A stretch of DNA of 16,243 bases from PNKC01 sp038323265 (GCA_038323265.1 JBBQGT010000073.1:1-16243); one strand, 5' to 3'; positions 1-6,965 are shown, numbered from the stretch's first letter. The notes: generated by a model not told the origin, from the sequence alone. Program-made: numbers and translations.

Positions 1-1
1 A

Positions 2-169
2 CGCGGGCAGCCGCCCGCCGACCTGGCGGCGTTGCGCTCAACGATCCTGAAGGTCTCGGAGTTCGTGGAGAAGCACCCCGAAGTGCGGGAATTGGACCTG
101 AACCCCGTGTTCGCTTACCCGGACGGCGCGCTGGCAGTGGATGCGCGCATCGTCATCAGCGAGGCTTAG
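2..169 (+). CDS. ADP-forming acyl-CoA synthetase, beta subunit (ATP-grasp), 3' end only
   Basis: Only the last 55 codons lie in the window; the frame is open from base 2 to the TAG at 167-169. The peptide carries ELDLNPVFAYPDGALAVDAR followed by IVIS. This is the usual C-terminal strand and helix of the ATP-grasp domain in ADP-forming acetate/acyl-CoA synthetases and succinyl-CoA-synthetase-like enzymes (E-L-D-x-N-P-hydrophobic, then V/A-x-D-A-R). The subunit would handle nucleotide binding and phosphoryl transfer from phosphohistidine to ADP. The stop lies two bases before the ATG of the alpha-subunit gene, so the two are almost certainly co-transcribed and translated in a coupled way. The rest of the gene lies to the left. 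Confidence 0.8.
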   Translation, partial: RGQPPADLAALRSTILKVSEFVEKHPEVRELDLNPVFAYPDGALAVDARIVISEA

Positions 170-171
170 CC

Positions 172-1587
172 ATGTCAGTGCCGGGGCACCGTCTCGACCG
201 GATGTTCAACCCGAAGGTGGTCGCGGTAGTGGGCGATAAGGGCCCGAACTACATGTGGCTGCAGAACAATATGCCGTTCAAGGAGAAGGGCGGGACGCTT
301 TACTCCGTGCAGCTCGATGCGAAAGAGATCGCGGGCATCGAAGGTCTGGGGATCAAGAACTTCACGTCGATGGCGGATGTGCCCGAGGAGATCGACTACG
401 CCGTGGTGGCCGTGCCGCGGCAGGTTTCGCCTTATGTCCTAAAGGACTTGATCGCGAACGGGGCGCATGGTGCGGGGTTCTTTACGTCGGGCTTTGCGGA
501 GACGGGCGAAGAGCTGGGCATAAAACTGCAAGACCAACTGACGAGCGCCGCAAAGGAAGCGAACTTCAACCTCGTTGGGCCGAACTGCATGGGCCTCTAC
601 CTGCCAAAGGTGGGGGTACGCTTCAGCGCGGACGCGCCGATTGCGGACGACGGCCGGATCGGCTTTCTCAGTCAGTCTGGTACGCACGGGATCATGTTCA
701 GCCTTGTCTCGGGCGCTAATGGGCTGCACGTGAGCCGCTGCGCGAGCTTCGGCAACGCGGTAGTACTGGATGTGAGCGACTATCTCGAATACCTGGCGTT
801 GGACGATGAGACGGAAGTAATCGGGATGTACGTGGAGGGCGTGAAAGACGGACGGAAGTTCTTCGAGACGCTGAAGATGGCGACGGCACGCAAGCCGGTG
901 ATCGTGTGGAAGGGCGGGCAGACCGCCGCTGGTGCGAGAGCAACGATGTCGCATACCGGTTCGCTGGCGGCGCCGCAGGCGATCTGGGAGGGAATGGTGC
1001 GGCAGTGCGGGGCGATCGCGACGAACAACCTGGACGAGACGATCGACACGATGAAGCTGTTGATCATGGGCAAGCGGCCCAGCGGTCCGCGGATGGCGCT
1101 GCTCGCGCAGACTGGCGGCCAGTCGGTTTCGATCACGGACGCATTTGCGAAGGCCGGCTTGAGTGTGCCGCGATTCAGCGACGAGACGTATGCTGAGTTG
1201 GCCACCTTCTTCAACGTGATCGGCGGCAGCTTTCAGAACCCGCTGGACATGGCGGGGACGATCCAGGGGAGCAACGACACGCTGGAGCGCATCCTGAGGC
1301 TGCTGGACGCCGACCCGAACGTGGACGCGATGGCTATGGAGCTTTCAGCGATGTTCGCCGCGCGCCAATGGAAGAAGCACCCGGAATCGCTCGATCAGAC
1401 GCTGGCCACGATCAAGGCGCATATGGAACGGTCGGCGAAGTCGTTCGTCGTCATCCTGCATCCCGCGCACGAGGCCGAGTTCGTTGCCCAAATCGCGCCC
1501 AAGTTCCACGAGAACCAGATCCCGCTCTACCAGAGCTTCGAGCGGGCAGCGGCGGCGGTGGCGCGGGTGGGCGCGTTCGCGGGCTGA
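172..1587 (+). CDS. ADP-forming acyl-CoA synthetase, alpha subunit (CoA-binding / succinyl-CoA ligase-like)
   Basis: 471 residues. By family, it interconverts acyl-CoA + ADP + Pi and acid + ATP + CoA together with the ATP-grasp subunit encoded just upstream. Residues 10-135 form a Rossmann-like CoA-binding domain (FNPKVVAVVG; VVAVP near 78-82; LVGPNCMGLY near 134-143). Residues about 160-290 form the first succinyl-CoA-ligase flavodoxin-like domain (GFLSQSG at 164-170, SFGNAVVLD at 192-200). SHTGSLA (260-266) supplies His261, the expected phosphorylated histidine. Residues 300-470 form the second ligase-like domain (LAQTGGQSV, NPLDMAGT). In many bacteria alpha and beta are fused into a protein of about 700 residues; here they are separate, beta first. 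The start ATG lies two bases after the beta stop with GAGG eight bases upstream. The physiological acid cannot be told from sequence. Confidence 0.88.
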   Translation: MSVPGHRLDRMFNPKVVAVVGDKGPNYMWLQNNMPFKEKGGTLYSVQLDAKEIAGIEGLGIKNFTSMADVPEEIDYAVVAVPRQVSPYVLKDLIANGAHGAGFFTSGFAETGEELGIKLQDQLTSAAKEANFNLVGPNCMGLYLPKVGVRFSADAPIADDGRIGFLSQSGTHGIMFSLVSGANGLHVSRCASFGNAVVLDVSDYLEYLALDDETEVIGMYVEGVKDGRKFFETLKMATARKPVIVWKGGQTAAGARATMSHTGSLAAPQAIWEGMVRQCGAIATNNLDETIDTMKLLIMGKRPSGPRMALLAQTGGQSVSITDAFAKAGLSVPRFSDETYAELATFFNVIGGSFQNPLDMAGTIQGSNDTLERILRLLDADPNVDAMAMELSAMFAARQWKKHPESLDQTLATIKAHMERSAKSFVVILHPAHEAEFVAQIAPKFHENQIPLYQSFERAAAAVARVGAFAG

Positions 1588-1606
1588 GAACGACTCGCTG
1601 CGATGG

Positions 1607-2368
1607 TCAGGCTTTCGGCAGCGTCGCGAGGAAGTTAGTGACGGCGGCGTTGAACGCGGCCGGCTGATCGATGTTCGCGGAATGGCCTGCGTCAGCGATC
1701 ATGACTTTCGTTGCGCCGGGGACTTTGGCAGCCATGTATTCCGATGCGCCGAGGAACGGCTGGTCGTTCGAGCCCACGAGGACCATCGTTGGGACGGTGA
1801 TGTTAGGCAGTGACTCGATGATGCGGGCGTCGAACTGGGCGAGCATGCCACGGGCGGCGCGAGCAAGGCCGTCGGCGGAGCGATGGGAGCTGACGCGCAC
1901 TTCCGCGCTGCCGCCCATAGCCCCAAAGCCCTTGGTTTCGAAGGCAACCGCCCGCTTTTCGGAGGTTTCGTTCCAGCCTTCGCGGGCGGTGGCGTTCTTG
2001 TAGCCGGGCCCGGTGTCGAAGAGCATCAACGCTTGTACCTGGTCCGGGTGCACGACGTTGAAGGCGAGCGACATGTACCCACCGAGCGAGAGGCCGCCGA
2101 TGATCGCCTTCTTCTCACCGCATTCAGAGAGGATGGCGGCGATGTCTTCGACGGTGTGGGCTTCGGAGTAGAGCGACTGGTCTTCGGGGCTATCGGTCTG
2201 GCCGTGGCCGCGCATGTCCCAGGCGATGACCTTATAGCCGGGGAAGGCATCCACCTGGCCCTGCCACATTTGCGAAGTGGCGCTGTAGCCGTGGCTGAGA
2301 AGGATTGGTTGTCCCTCGCCGTGAACTTCGTAGTAAACCTTGACGCCGTCGCGGTCGATGTAGGCCAT
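1607..2368 (-). CDS. alpha/beta-fold hydrolase
   Basis: 253 residues, a compact single-domain alpha/beta hydrolase of the enol-lactonase/esterase type. The oxyanion motif is SHGYSAT (25-31), with WDMRGHGQTD at 50-59. The nucleophile elbow GLSLGG gives Ser94, the acid is probably Asp202 (VLVGSNDQ) and the catalytic base is His229 (ADAGHSAN). The triad is complete, so the enzyme should be active; the substrate cannot be named. There is no signal peptide, so it is cytoplasmic. The ATG is supported by a good Shine-Dalgarno, GGAGGA, about seven bases upstream. It is the last gene of a minus-strand operon after rlmD and maf, 42 bases downstream of maf. It converges on the acyl-CoA synthetase gene with only 19 bases between the stops and no visible terminator hairpin. 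Confidence 0.88.
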   Translation of the reverse strand: MAYIDRDGVKVYYEVHGEGQPILLSHGYSATSQMWQGQVDAFPGYKVIAWDMRGHGQTDSPEDQSLYSEAHTVEDIAAILSECGEKKAIIGGLSLGGYMSLAFNVVHPDQVQALMLFDTGPGYKNATAREGWNETSEKRAVAFETKGFGAMGGSAEVRVSSHRSADGLARAARGMLAQFDARIIESLPNITVPTMVLVGSNDQPFLGASEYMAAKVPGATKVMIADAGHSANIDQPAAFNAAVTNFLATLPKA

Positions 2369-2410
2369 GAGTGTTCCTCCGGAGTGTGTGGGCGGATTCT
2401 AGCGGGACGG

Positions 2411-3031
2411 TCAGCCGCCGTCGCGTTCGGGGCAATCGATGCATTGCGAGAGGGCGGCGTCCGGGTTTCGGCAGGGGACGCCTTGCGCTTCGAGCATCCC
2501 CTTCAAGCGCCAGAGCGGGAGGCCCATGGTGCAGCAGTAGCAACCTTCGCGGTTGGCGACCGTTGGCACGTCTCCATCCTGGATGGCATAGCCGCCTGCT
2601 TTGTCCATGGGACGGCCAGAGGCGACGTAGGTGGCGATTTGGGCATCGCTCAGGTGGGTGAGGGTGATGCGGGCCTCGCTCCAGCCGGCGTCCGAGCGGC
2701 CGCCAGCGACTACGGCGACGCCTGTGACCACGGAATGCTGACGCCCGCGAAGGGTTTGGAGCATGGCGATCGCGTCGGCAACGTCGATTGGTTTGCCGTA
2801 AAGGTTCGCGCCTTCGTAGACGATGGTGTCGGCGCCGATGACCAGAAAATCGGGCCGCAGCTTCGAAACCGCTTGAGCCTTCGCTGTAGCGAGCGACTTT
2901 GCATCGTGGCGGGCGTCGCCACTGAGCGGCTCCGGGAGATCGGAAGGGAGCACTTCGAAGTCGTCGATCAGGGCGCGCAAGAGTTCGCTGCGGCGTGGGG
3001 AGGCCGAGGCGAGGACGACCGGGAGCGTCAC
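2411..3031 (-). CDS. maf: Maf-like nucleoside triphosphate pyrophosphatase
   Basis: 206 residues of the Maf/HAM1-like fold, a house-cleaning pyrophosphatase that hydrolyses non-canonical or pyrimidine NTPs to NMP and PPi. LASASPRRSELL (7-18) is the signature phosphate/metal loop, GADT (66-69) holds the catalytic Asp and DKAGGYAIQ (143-151) the second conserved motif. The GTG start overlaps the TGA of rlmD (GTGA, 3028-3031), so translation is coupled. An odd feature is that all six cysteines lie in the last 43 residues: C164, C166 and C167 in the strand that usually reads like SYSNVVGLP, plus C187, C197 and C200 in an appended tail ending CIDCPERDGG. This could be a metal site or disulfides. 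YhdE-like and YceF-like specificity cannot be separated here. Confidence 0.9.
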   Translation of the reverse strand: MTLPVVLASASPRRSELLRALIDDFEVLPSDLPEPLSGDARHDAKSLATAKAQAVSKLRPDFLVIGADTIVYEGANLYGKPIDVADAIAMLQTLRGRQHSVVTGVAVVAGGRSDAGWSEARITLTHLSDAQIATYVASGRPMDKAGGYAIQDGDVPTVANREGCYCCTMGLPLWRLKGMLEAQGVPCRNPDAALSQCIDCPERDGG

Positions 3032-4245
3032 TCCGCAGATTCAGCGAGCGTGAGCTTGGAGACGCATTCGATGTGGCCGGTCTGCGGGAACATATCGAGC
3101 GGTGTGACGTGGTCGAGGATGTAGCCAGAATCGACGAGAATGCGGAGGTCACGGGCGAGGGTGGCAGGATTGCAGGAGACATAGACGACAGTCTTCGGCT
3201 TGAACTCGGCGATGGCGGTGAGGACGGCGGGAAAGCAGCCGGGGCGCGGCGGATCGAGCAGGATGGCGTCCGGGCGAACCTCGAGTTCAGGGAGAATCAA
3301 CTCAACTTTCCCTGCGCGCATTTCCACGTTTGGCGTGTCAGCAAGGTTGACGAGGGCGTCCTTCGCGGCGCTGTGGGATTCTTCAATGGCGATGACGCGG
3401 GTGAAGCGATCGGCGAAGAGGGCGGCGAAGGTGCCGACGCCGGCGAAGGCATCGACGAGCAGTTCGCCGCTCGCGGGAAGCGCTTCGCCGACGAGGCGCA
3501 CCATCTGCTCGGCCTGGGCGCTGTTGACCTGGAAGAAGGCAGAGGCGCTGACCTGGAATCGCTTGCCGCCCAATTCTTCGACATAGGACTCCTGTCCCGT
3601 TTCGATTTCGAGGTCTTTGAGCGCCGGGTAGATGAGAGTGGAACCGGTGGCGGCGTTGCGGCGCAGTTGAACCTGGTGGAGGCCTTTGGCCTTGCCCTGG
3701 AGGGTGGGCAGGAGTTCGTTCACCCAGGGGTCGGCTATCGGACAGGTTTCGACTTTGAGGAGGCCGCGGCCGCGACGATGGATGAATCCGACATCGCCCC
3801 AGTTTTTGCCGGTGGAGAAGCGCATGTGGTTGCGATAGGCCCAGGGGTCCGCGGCGCCCACGATCGGGCGAACAACCGCTTCATCGAGGTGGCCGATGCG
3901 GCGCAGTTGCTCGCGAACGACCGCTTCTTTGGCGACGAGCTGCGACGGGTAGTTCATGTGCTGAAGCTGGCAACCGCCACAGCGGCCGAAGAGCACGCAT
4001 TCAGGTTCGACGCGGTCCGGCGAAGGCTCGAGGACGTTGACGCAGACGGCTTCGAGGTAGTCTTTGTGCGGATGTTCGATCTCGGCTTCGACGAGTTCGC
4101 CGGGGGCGGCGTAGAGGACGAAGGCGACCCGTCCGTCTTCCATTCGAGCGAGGCCAGCGCCGCCAAAGACCAACGATTCGATACGAAGGGTGACTTTTTC
4201 GAGGGGTTGGTCGCTGATGTCCCGGGGACGGCGTTTACTGCGCAT
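3028..4245 (-). CDS. rlmD: 23S rRNA (uracil-5-)-methyltransferase RlmD-like (TrmA/RumA family)
   Basis: SAM-dependent m5U methyltransferase acting on RNA. Numbering here is from an upstream ATG at 4320; the chosen ATG is residue 26. Residues 40-100 are a TRAM-like RNA-binding domain. C108-x5-C114-x2-C117 plus C193 form the 4Fe-4S cluster set seen in RlmD. FFQVN (262-266), DAFAGVGTF (290-298, SAM loop), LDPPRPG (355-361), VSCNPATLARDL with nucleophile C383, and HIECV with base E418 complete the active site. The start at 4245 fits the family's usual N-terminus; the longer reading from 4320 would run through the tRNA-Asp promoter and has no ribosome site. It is the first gene of the operon rlmD-maf-hydrolase and diverges from tRNA-Asp. 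RlmCD or TrmA-type target specificity cannot be fixed from sequence alone. Confidence 0.88.
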   Translation of the reverse strand: MRSKRRPRDISDQPLEKVTLRIESLVFGGAGLARMEDGRVAFVLYAAPGELVEAEIEHPHKDYLEAVCVNVLEPSPDRVEPECVLFGRCGGCQLQHMNYPSQLVAKEAVVREQLRRIGHLDEAVVRPIVGAADPWAYRNHMRFSTGKNWGDVGFIHRRGRGLLKVETCPIADPWVNELLPTLQGKAKGLHQVQLRRNAATGSTLIYPALKDLEIETGQESYVEELGGKRFQVSASAFFQVNSAQAEQMVRLVGEALPASGELLVDAFAGVGTFAALFADRFTRVIAIEESHSAAKDALVNLADTPNVEMRAGKVELILPELEVRPDAILLDPPRPGCFPAVLTAIAEFKPKTVVYVSCNPATLARDLRILVDSGYILDHVTPLDMFPQTGHIECVSKLTLAESAE

Positions 4246-4296
4246 GAATTCAGGGTAGGGAACGCGGCGCGCTGCGGCGAATGGCGGTGGATGACC

Positions 4297-4325
4297 TTGC
4301 CCGTGGGTGGGCCGCCGCATAACAT
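4297..4325 (+). promoter_or_regulatory. sigma70-type promoter of tRNA-Asp
   Basis: TTGCCC (4297-4302), 17-base spacer, TAACAT (4320-4325); each hexamer matches four of six consensus bases. Transcription would start near 4332, ten bases before the mature tRNA 5' end. The site lies in the divergent gap between rlmD and the tRNA. Confidence 0.5.
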
Positions 4326-4341
4326 CGAACGGTTACCGCGC

Positions 4342-4418
4342 GGCCCCGTGGTGTAGCGGTCTAACATGCCACCCTGTCAAGGTGGAGATCGGCAGTTCAA
4401 ATCTGCTCGGGGTCGCCA
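4342..4418 (+). tRNA. tRNA-Asp (anticodon GTC)
   Basis: A 77-base cloverleaf with CCA encoded. The acceptor stem GGCCCCG (4342-4348) pairs with CGGGGTC (4408-4414), with one G-T wobble at the second pair. The discriminator is G4415, as expected for tRNA-Asp, followed by CCA 4416-4418. The anticodon stem CCACC/GGTGG encloses CTGTCAA with anticodon GTC at 4376-4378. The T arm is GGCAG-TTCAAAT-CTGCT. No clear terminator follows. The 3' end is adjacent to an integrase-like relic, consistent with use as an attachment site. Confidence 0.97.
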
Positions 4419-4498
4419 TAAAACACACTGACTAGGCTTCGCGTTCCGAGGTTCCTGCGACAGCGGCCCGCCTAGGCCCATCGGGCAGGCTCAAGAGT

Positions 4499-4728
4499 GT
4501 GAACGGCATCGGCGTCCGCGAAGCATCGAGAAAGTACAACGTGCCTTATGCGAGCCTTTCGCGTTGGGCAACCGCGGGCATGATCCGCGCGGTGCACGGC
4601 CCGAAAGCGCAGCCAAGCAATGCTGTTGCAGGAGCCGCGACGTCGCCGAACTCGCCCCACAGTACGTGCCTGGGCGAAGCCGATGGAACCGGCCATCGCT
4701 GCTGCACAGCGTGACGCCAGCGACTTAG
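4499..4728 (+). pseudogene. frameshifted N-terminal relic of an integrase-like DNA-binding protein
   Basis: Three consecutive frames give one coherent peptide. From GTG 4499 the frame reads GIGVREASRKYNVPYASLSR, then WATAGMIRAVHGP, a helix-turn-helix of the type at the N-terminus of some phage-type tyrosine recombinases. Near 4601-4604 sense passes to a second frame (RKRSQAMLLQE, 4602-4634). Near 4633 it passes to a third (SRDVAELAPQYVPGRSRWNR, ending TAG 4726-4728). The unbroken 71-codon reading of the first frame becomes low-quality after about residue 35. The catalytic domain is absent, so the gene is both frameshifted and truncated. It starts 80 bases after tRNA-Asp, the usual place for an integrase. 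Assignment to a recombinase rather than another helix-turn-helix protein is inference. Confidence 0.55.
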
Positions 4729-4739
4729 CACCCTTCGCA

Positions 4740-4754
4740 GTAGTGCAACACTAC
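4740..4754. repeat. short perfect inverted repeat upstream of the winged-helix gene
   Basis: GTAGTG-CAA-CACTAC: six-base arms with a three-base centre, about 57 bases before the TTG start of the winged-helix gene. It is a possible operator for that gene's product; it may also be chance. Confidence 0.3.
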
Positions 4755-4810
4755 GGCAGGCTGTCCCGCGTGGGTTCCTTATCCGAAGCGCGCACAGAAC
4801 GGGCCGGGGT

Positions 4811-5542
4811 TTGTCCTGGCAAGAGCTTTCCCTCAGCCCGGCACGCCCGGTGCGCCCCTTGAACATCCCTAACTGGGTGACCGATGAGATCATCGGACCC
4901 GCCCAACCGCACACCATCCGCCTGGTACTGGCGCTCTTCCGTCACGGCTCCCCCCAGGTCGCCGAAGACGGCTCTCGCCGCGTCTACTGGCGCGGCTCAA
5001 AACAGCAGCTTGCGCGCACTTCGTGGCAGACGAAACGCAGCGTTGACGCCGCCGTTGCCGAACTCCAGCGGCGCGGGTTTCTCACCCTCCATCGCGTCAC
5101 CGTGCCCTCCGCCGGCATCGCAATCAGCGCCCCGGTGGATCCACAAGGAGACGCAAGTTTTGCACCCTTCTCCGAATCTGAAAACGCCACACATGATGAT
5201 GGTGATTTATCACCATCCACCAACACACTCTTCGAAGAAGAGTTCGACGCCTCCCACACCACCACCATGACGCGCGAGCAACTTTTTCACGCCCTCCAAG
5301 AAAAAAGCGTTACCAATCCAAGCCGCTGGCTCGCCACCTACGACCACGGGCGCATCGAAGGCGCGCTCGCCGTGCTCGCGGACCTGGATGCCGCAGACGA
5401 GGCGAAACGCACCTCCTACGGCGAGCCCGTGCGCTACTCGATCACGAAACCAGCCGGCTTCCTCTACCGGCTGCTGGAATCGAAAAACCCTCTGCCCGAG
5501 CGTTTTGCACCAGCCACAGCGGACGTGGCCACCTCCTGCTGA
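4811..5542 (+). CDS. winged-helix replication-initiator-like protein (hypothetical)
   Basis: Up to 243 residues. Residues about 20-96 look like a winged helix (LNIPNWVTDEII; KQQLARTSWQTKRSVDAAVA then ELQRRGFLTL), as in plasmid or phage replication proteins. Residues 110-150 are a polar Ser/Asp/Glu/Thr-rich linker. Residues 155-232 form a helical domain ending in ITKPAGFLYRLLES, which recalls the I-x-N-P-A-G-Y-L ending of many small replication initiators. The start is uncertain: TTG 4811, TTG 4859 and GTG 4877 are in frame, no ATG is available upstream, and the 5' end may be truncated. Together with the integrase relic beside tRNA-Asp it suggests an integrated-element remnant. Function is inference from domain style; no specific family is recognised. 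Confidence 0.6.
   Translation: MSWQELSLSPARPVRPLNIPNWVTDEIIGPAQPHTIRLVLALFRHGSPQVAEDGSRRVYWRGSKQQLARTSWQTKRSVDAAVAELQRRGFLTLHRVTVPSAGIAISAPVDPQGDASFAPFSESENATHDDGDLSPSTNTLFEEEFDASHTTTMTREQLFHALQEKSVTNPSRWLATYDHGRIEGALAVLADLDAADEAKRTSYGEPVRYSITKPAGFLYRLLESKNPLPERFAPATADVATSC
5198..5217. repeat. perfect palindrome inside the linker of the winged-helix gene
   Basis: GATGGTGAT-TT-ATCACCATC, nine-base arms around two bases, in the locally AT-richer stretch encoding linker residues 130-136. A second inverted repeat, CTCTTC-GAA-GAAGAG, lies at 5228-5242. Lambda O-type initiators carry their origin in the equivalent linker of the gene, so an origin or binding site is possible but unproven. Confidence 0.45.
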
Positions 5543-5619
5543 TGCAACGAATGACACGCACCTCTTGGCGTTCACAAAACACGCCGCCTGGCAGCCATCG
5601 GGGCGCGCCAGCCGGTAAG

Positions 5620-5636
5620 CTTTCTTGTACAGAAAG
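5620..5636 (+). promoter_or_regulatory. inverted repeat overlapping the ribosome site of the flavin monooxygenase gene
   Basis: CTTTCT-TGTAC-AGAAAG: six-base arms and a five-base loop. The right arm contains AGAAAG of the presumed Shine-Dalgarno (AAAGG, 5633-5637) eleven bases before ATG 5649. It could be an operator or an RNA hairpin that hides the ribosome site. Confidence 0.3.
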
Positions 5637-5648
5637 GTGTGGCTAGCG

Positions 5649-6683
5649 ATGGCAGACGACTTCCAACTTGGGCTCGATACGTTCGGGGACGTCACGTTCG
5701 ACGCCGATGGGCAGTTGCTGCCGCAGGCGCAGGTGATTCGCAACGTGGTTGCCGAGGCGGTGCTGGCGGACGAGTTGGGGCTCGACTTCATTGGCGTTGG
5801 CGAGCATCACCGGGCTGACTTCGCGGTGTCGGCGCCGGAGGTGGTGTTGGCGGCGATCGCCGGACAGACGAACCGGATCAGGCTTGGGTCGGCTGTAACC
5901 GTGCTGAGTTCAGATGACCCGGTGCGAGTGTTCGAGCGGTTTTCGACGCTGGACGCCGTTTCCAATGGCCGGGCTGAAGTGATTCTCGGGCGCGGGTCGT
6001 TCACGGAGTCATTTCCGCTTTTCGGATACGACCTTGAGCAGTACGAATTGCTTTTCGAGGAGAAGCTGCAGCTTTTTGCGGAGCTGCTGAAGGAAAGGCC
6101 GGTAACGTGGTCGGGCGAGACGCGTTCGGCGTTGATGGAGCAAGCGGTGTATCCGCCGACGGCCTCCGGGGCGCTGCCCGCCTGGGTGGCGGTGGGCGGG
6201 AGCTTGCGATCGGTGGTGCGGGCGGCACATCACGGGATGCCGCTGATGCTGGCGATCATCGGTGGCGAACCGCTGCAGTTCACGCCGTTCGTGGAGATGT
6301 ATCACCGGGCGCTGCAGCAGTTTGACCGGGAAGAGCTGCCGATCGGCGCACATTCGCCGGGATACGTGGCGAAGACCGACGAGCAGGCGCGCGATGAGGT
6401 TTGGCCGCACTACGTGGAGATGCAGGCGCGCATCGGACGGGAGCGCGGTTGGAGCCGCATGACGCGTGAGCAGTTCGAGCAGACAGCGGGGCCGGATGGG
6501 GCGCTGTTCGTGGGGTCGCCAGAGACCGTGGCGACGAAGATCGTGAAGGTGGCGAAGGGCCTGGGCCTTTCGCGTTTTGACCTGAAGTACAGTCTGGGGA
6601 CACTGCCGCACGAGAAGTTGATGGAGGGCATCCGGCTGTACGGGAGTGAAGTGGCGCCGCTGGTGCGGGCGCGAATGGGATAG
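5649..6683 (+). CDS. LLM-class flavin-dependent oxidoreductase (luciferase-like monooxygenase)
   Basis: 344 residues from ATG 5649. The TTG at 5625 would add eight residues that include the ribosome site, so it is not used. The fold is the bacterial-luciferase TIM barrel: LGLDTFGD at the N-terminus, GEHH (51-54) in the conserved substrate/flavin region, then IRLGSAVTVLSSDDPVRVFE (77-96). GRGSFTESFPLFG (114-126) matches the group often annotated Atu2307/SP_0267-like. FVGSPETVATKI near the C-terminus is the usual flavin-phosphate and helix motif. It would use reduced FMN and O2 to oxidise an organic substrate, which is unknown. It stands alone: upstream is the mobile-element remnant, downstream is the SOS-controlled polymerase gene. 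An inverted repeat covers its ribosome site. Confidence 0.85.
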   Translation: MADDFQLGLDTFGDVTFDADGQLLPQAQVIRNVVAEAVLADELGLDFIGVGEHHRADFAVSAPEVVLAAIAGQTNRIRLGSAVTVLSSDDPVRVFERFSTLDAVSNGRAEVILGRGSFTESFPLFGYDLEQYELLFEEKLQLFAELLKERPVTWSGETRSALMEQAVYPPTASGALPAWVAVGGSLRSVVRAAHHGMPLMLAIIGGEPLQFTPFVEMYHRALQQFDREELPIGAHSPGYVAKTDEQARDEVWPHYVEMQARIGRERGWSRMTREQFEQTAGPDGALFVGSPETVATKIVKVAKGLGLSRFDLKYSLGTLPHEKLMEGIRLYGSEVAPLVRARMG

Positions 6684-6760
6684 AACGGCGGGTATTCCGT
6701 TTCGCTGGTGAATGGCCACACCCTCTCGGCCCGAGCGGCATTTTCCGGTGGAGGGCAGCG

Positions 6761-6907
6761 ATGGGCCAGAAAGAACAGGGCGTTGCGCGAGAATCGAGTG
6801 CGCCATCGATTTCGGAGCGGGCGGTGGCAGGAGGCCAGACGGACCCGACGCCGGCCCAAACGACGGCTGGGGCATCGCTGAAGGGCGTGGATGTGAAGCT
6901 CGGGTAG
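6761..6907 (+). CDS. possible 48-residue protein (hypothetical)
   Basis: ATG 6761 to TAG 6905-6907. The start is preceded by GGAGGG five bases upstream, the strongest ribosome site in this gap. The peptide is Ala/Gly/Thr/Ser-rich and polar (starts MGQKEQGVARE, ends LKGVDVKLG), with no recognised motif, membrane segment or cysteine. It lies between the monooxygenase and the LexA-controlled promoter and is read in the same direction. It may be a genuine small protein or chance in GC-rich spacer; the ribosome site is the only real support. Confidence 0.35.
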   Translation: MGQKEQGVARESSAPSISERAVAGGQTDPTPAQTTAGASLKGVDVKLG

Positions 6908-6930
6908 TGCTTCTGGCGTTTGAATTGCTC

Positions 6931-6959
6931 TTGAGAGTTTAGAACAAGTGTTCTAAACT
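6931..6959 (+). promoter_or_regulatory. dnaE2 promoter, predicted leaderless
   Basis: TTGAGA (6931-6936; five of six) and TAAACT (6954-6959; four of six) are separated by 17 bases. Transcription would begin about seven bases after the -10, at or next to A6966 of the dnaE2 ATG. No Shine-Dalgarno is possible between the promoter and this ATG, which fits a leaderless mRNA. Confidence 0.65.
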
Positions 6960-6962
6960 CTC
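6933..6962. promoter_or_regulatory. LexA operator (SOS box) within a 30-bp perfect palindrome
   Basis: Arms GAGAGTTTAGAACA (6933-6946) and TGTTCTAAACTCTC (6949-6962) are perfect reverse complements around AG. The centre contains GAAC-AAGT-GTTC (6942-6953), the Gram-positive-type LexA/DinR core. It fills the space between the -35 and -10 hexamers, so bound LexA would block RNA polymerase, and cleavage during SOS would release dnaE2. Confidence 0.85.
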
Positions 6963-6965
6963 CGG

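Noticed and set aside
4246..4320. N-terminal extension of RlmD to ATG 4320
   Set aside because: The 25 extra residues are Pro/Arg-rich, lack a ribosome site and overlap the tRNA-Asp promoter; ATG 4245 gives the normal family length.
1883..4356. Long plus-strand open frames (1883-3124 and 2995-4356, over 400 codons each)
   Set aside because: They are antisense to maf, rlmD and the hydrolase, which carry clear family motifs; the plus-strand translations are low-complexity Gly/Ala/Glu/Val-rich, typical of GC-rich shadow frames.
6512..6521. Ten-base copy of the tRNA-Asp 3' end (GGGGTCGCCA) as a possible attachment-site repeat
   Set aside because: It lies inside the conserved FVGSPET coding motif of the flavin monooxygenase, is too short, and does not extend on either side, so chance is the best explanation.
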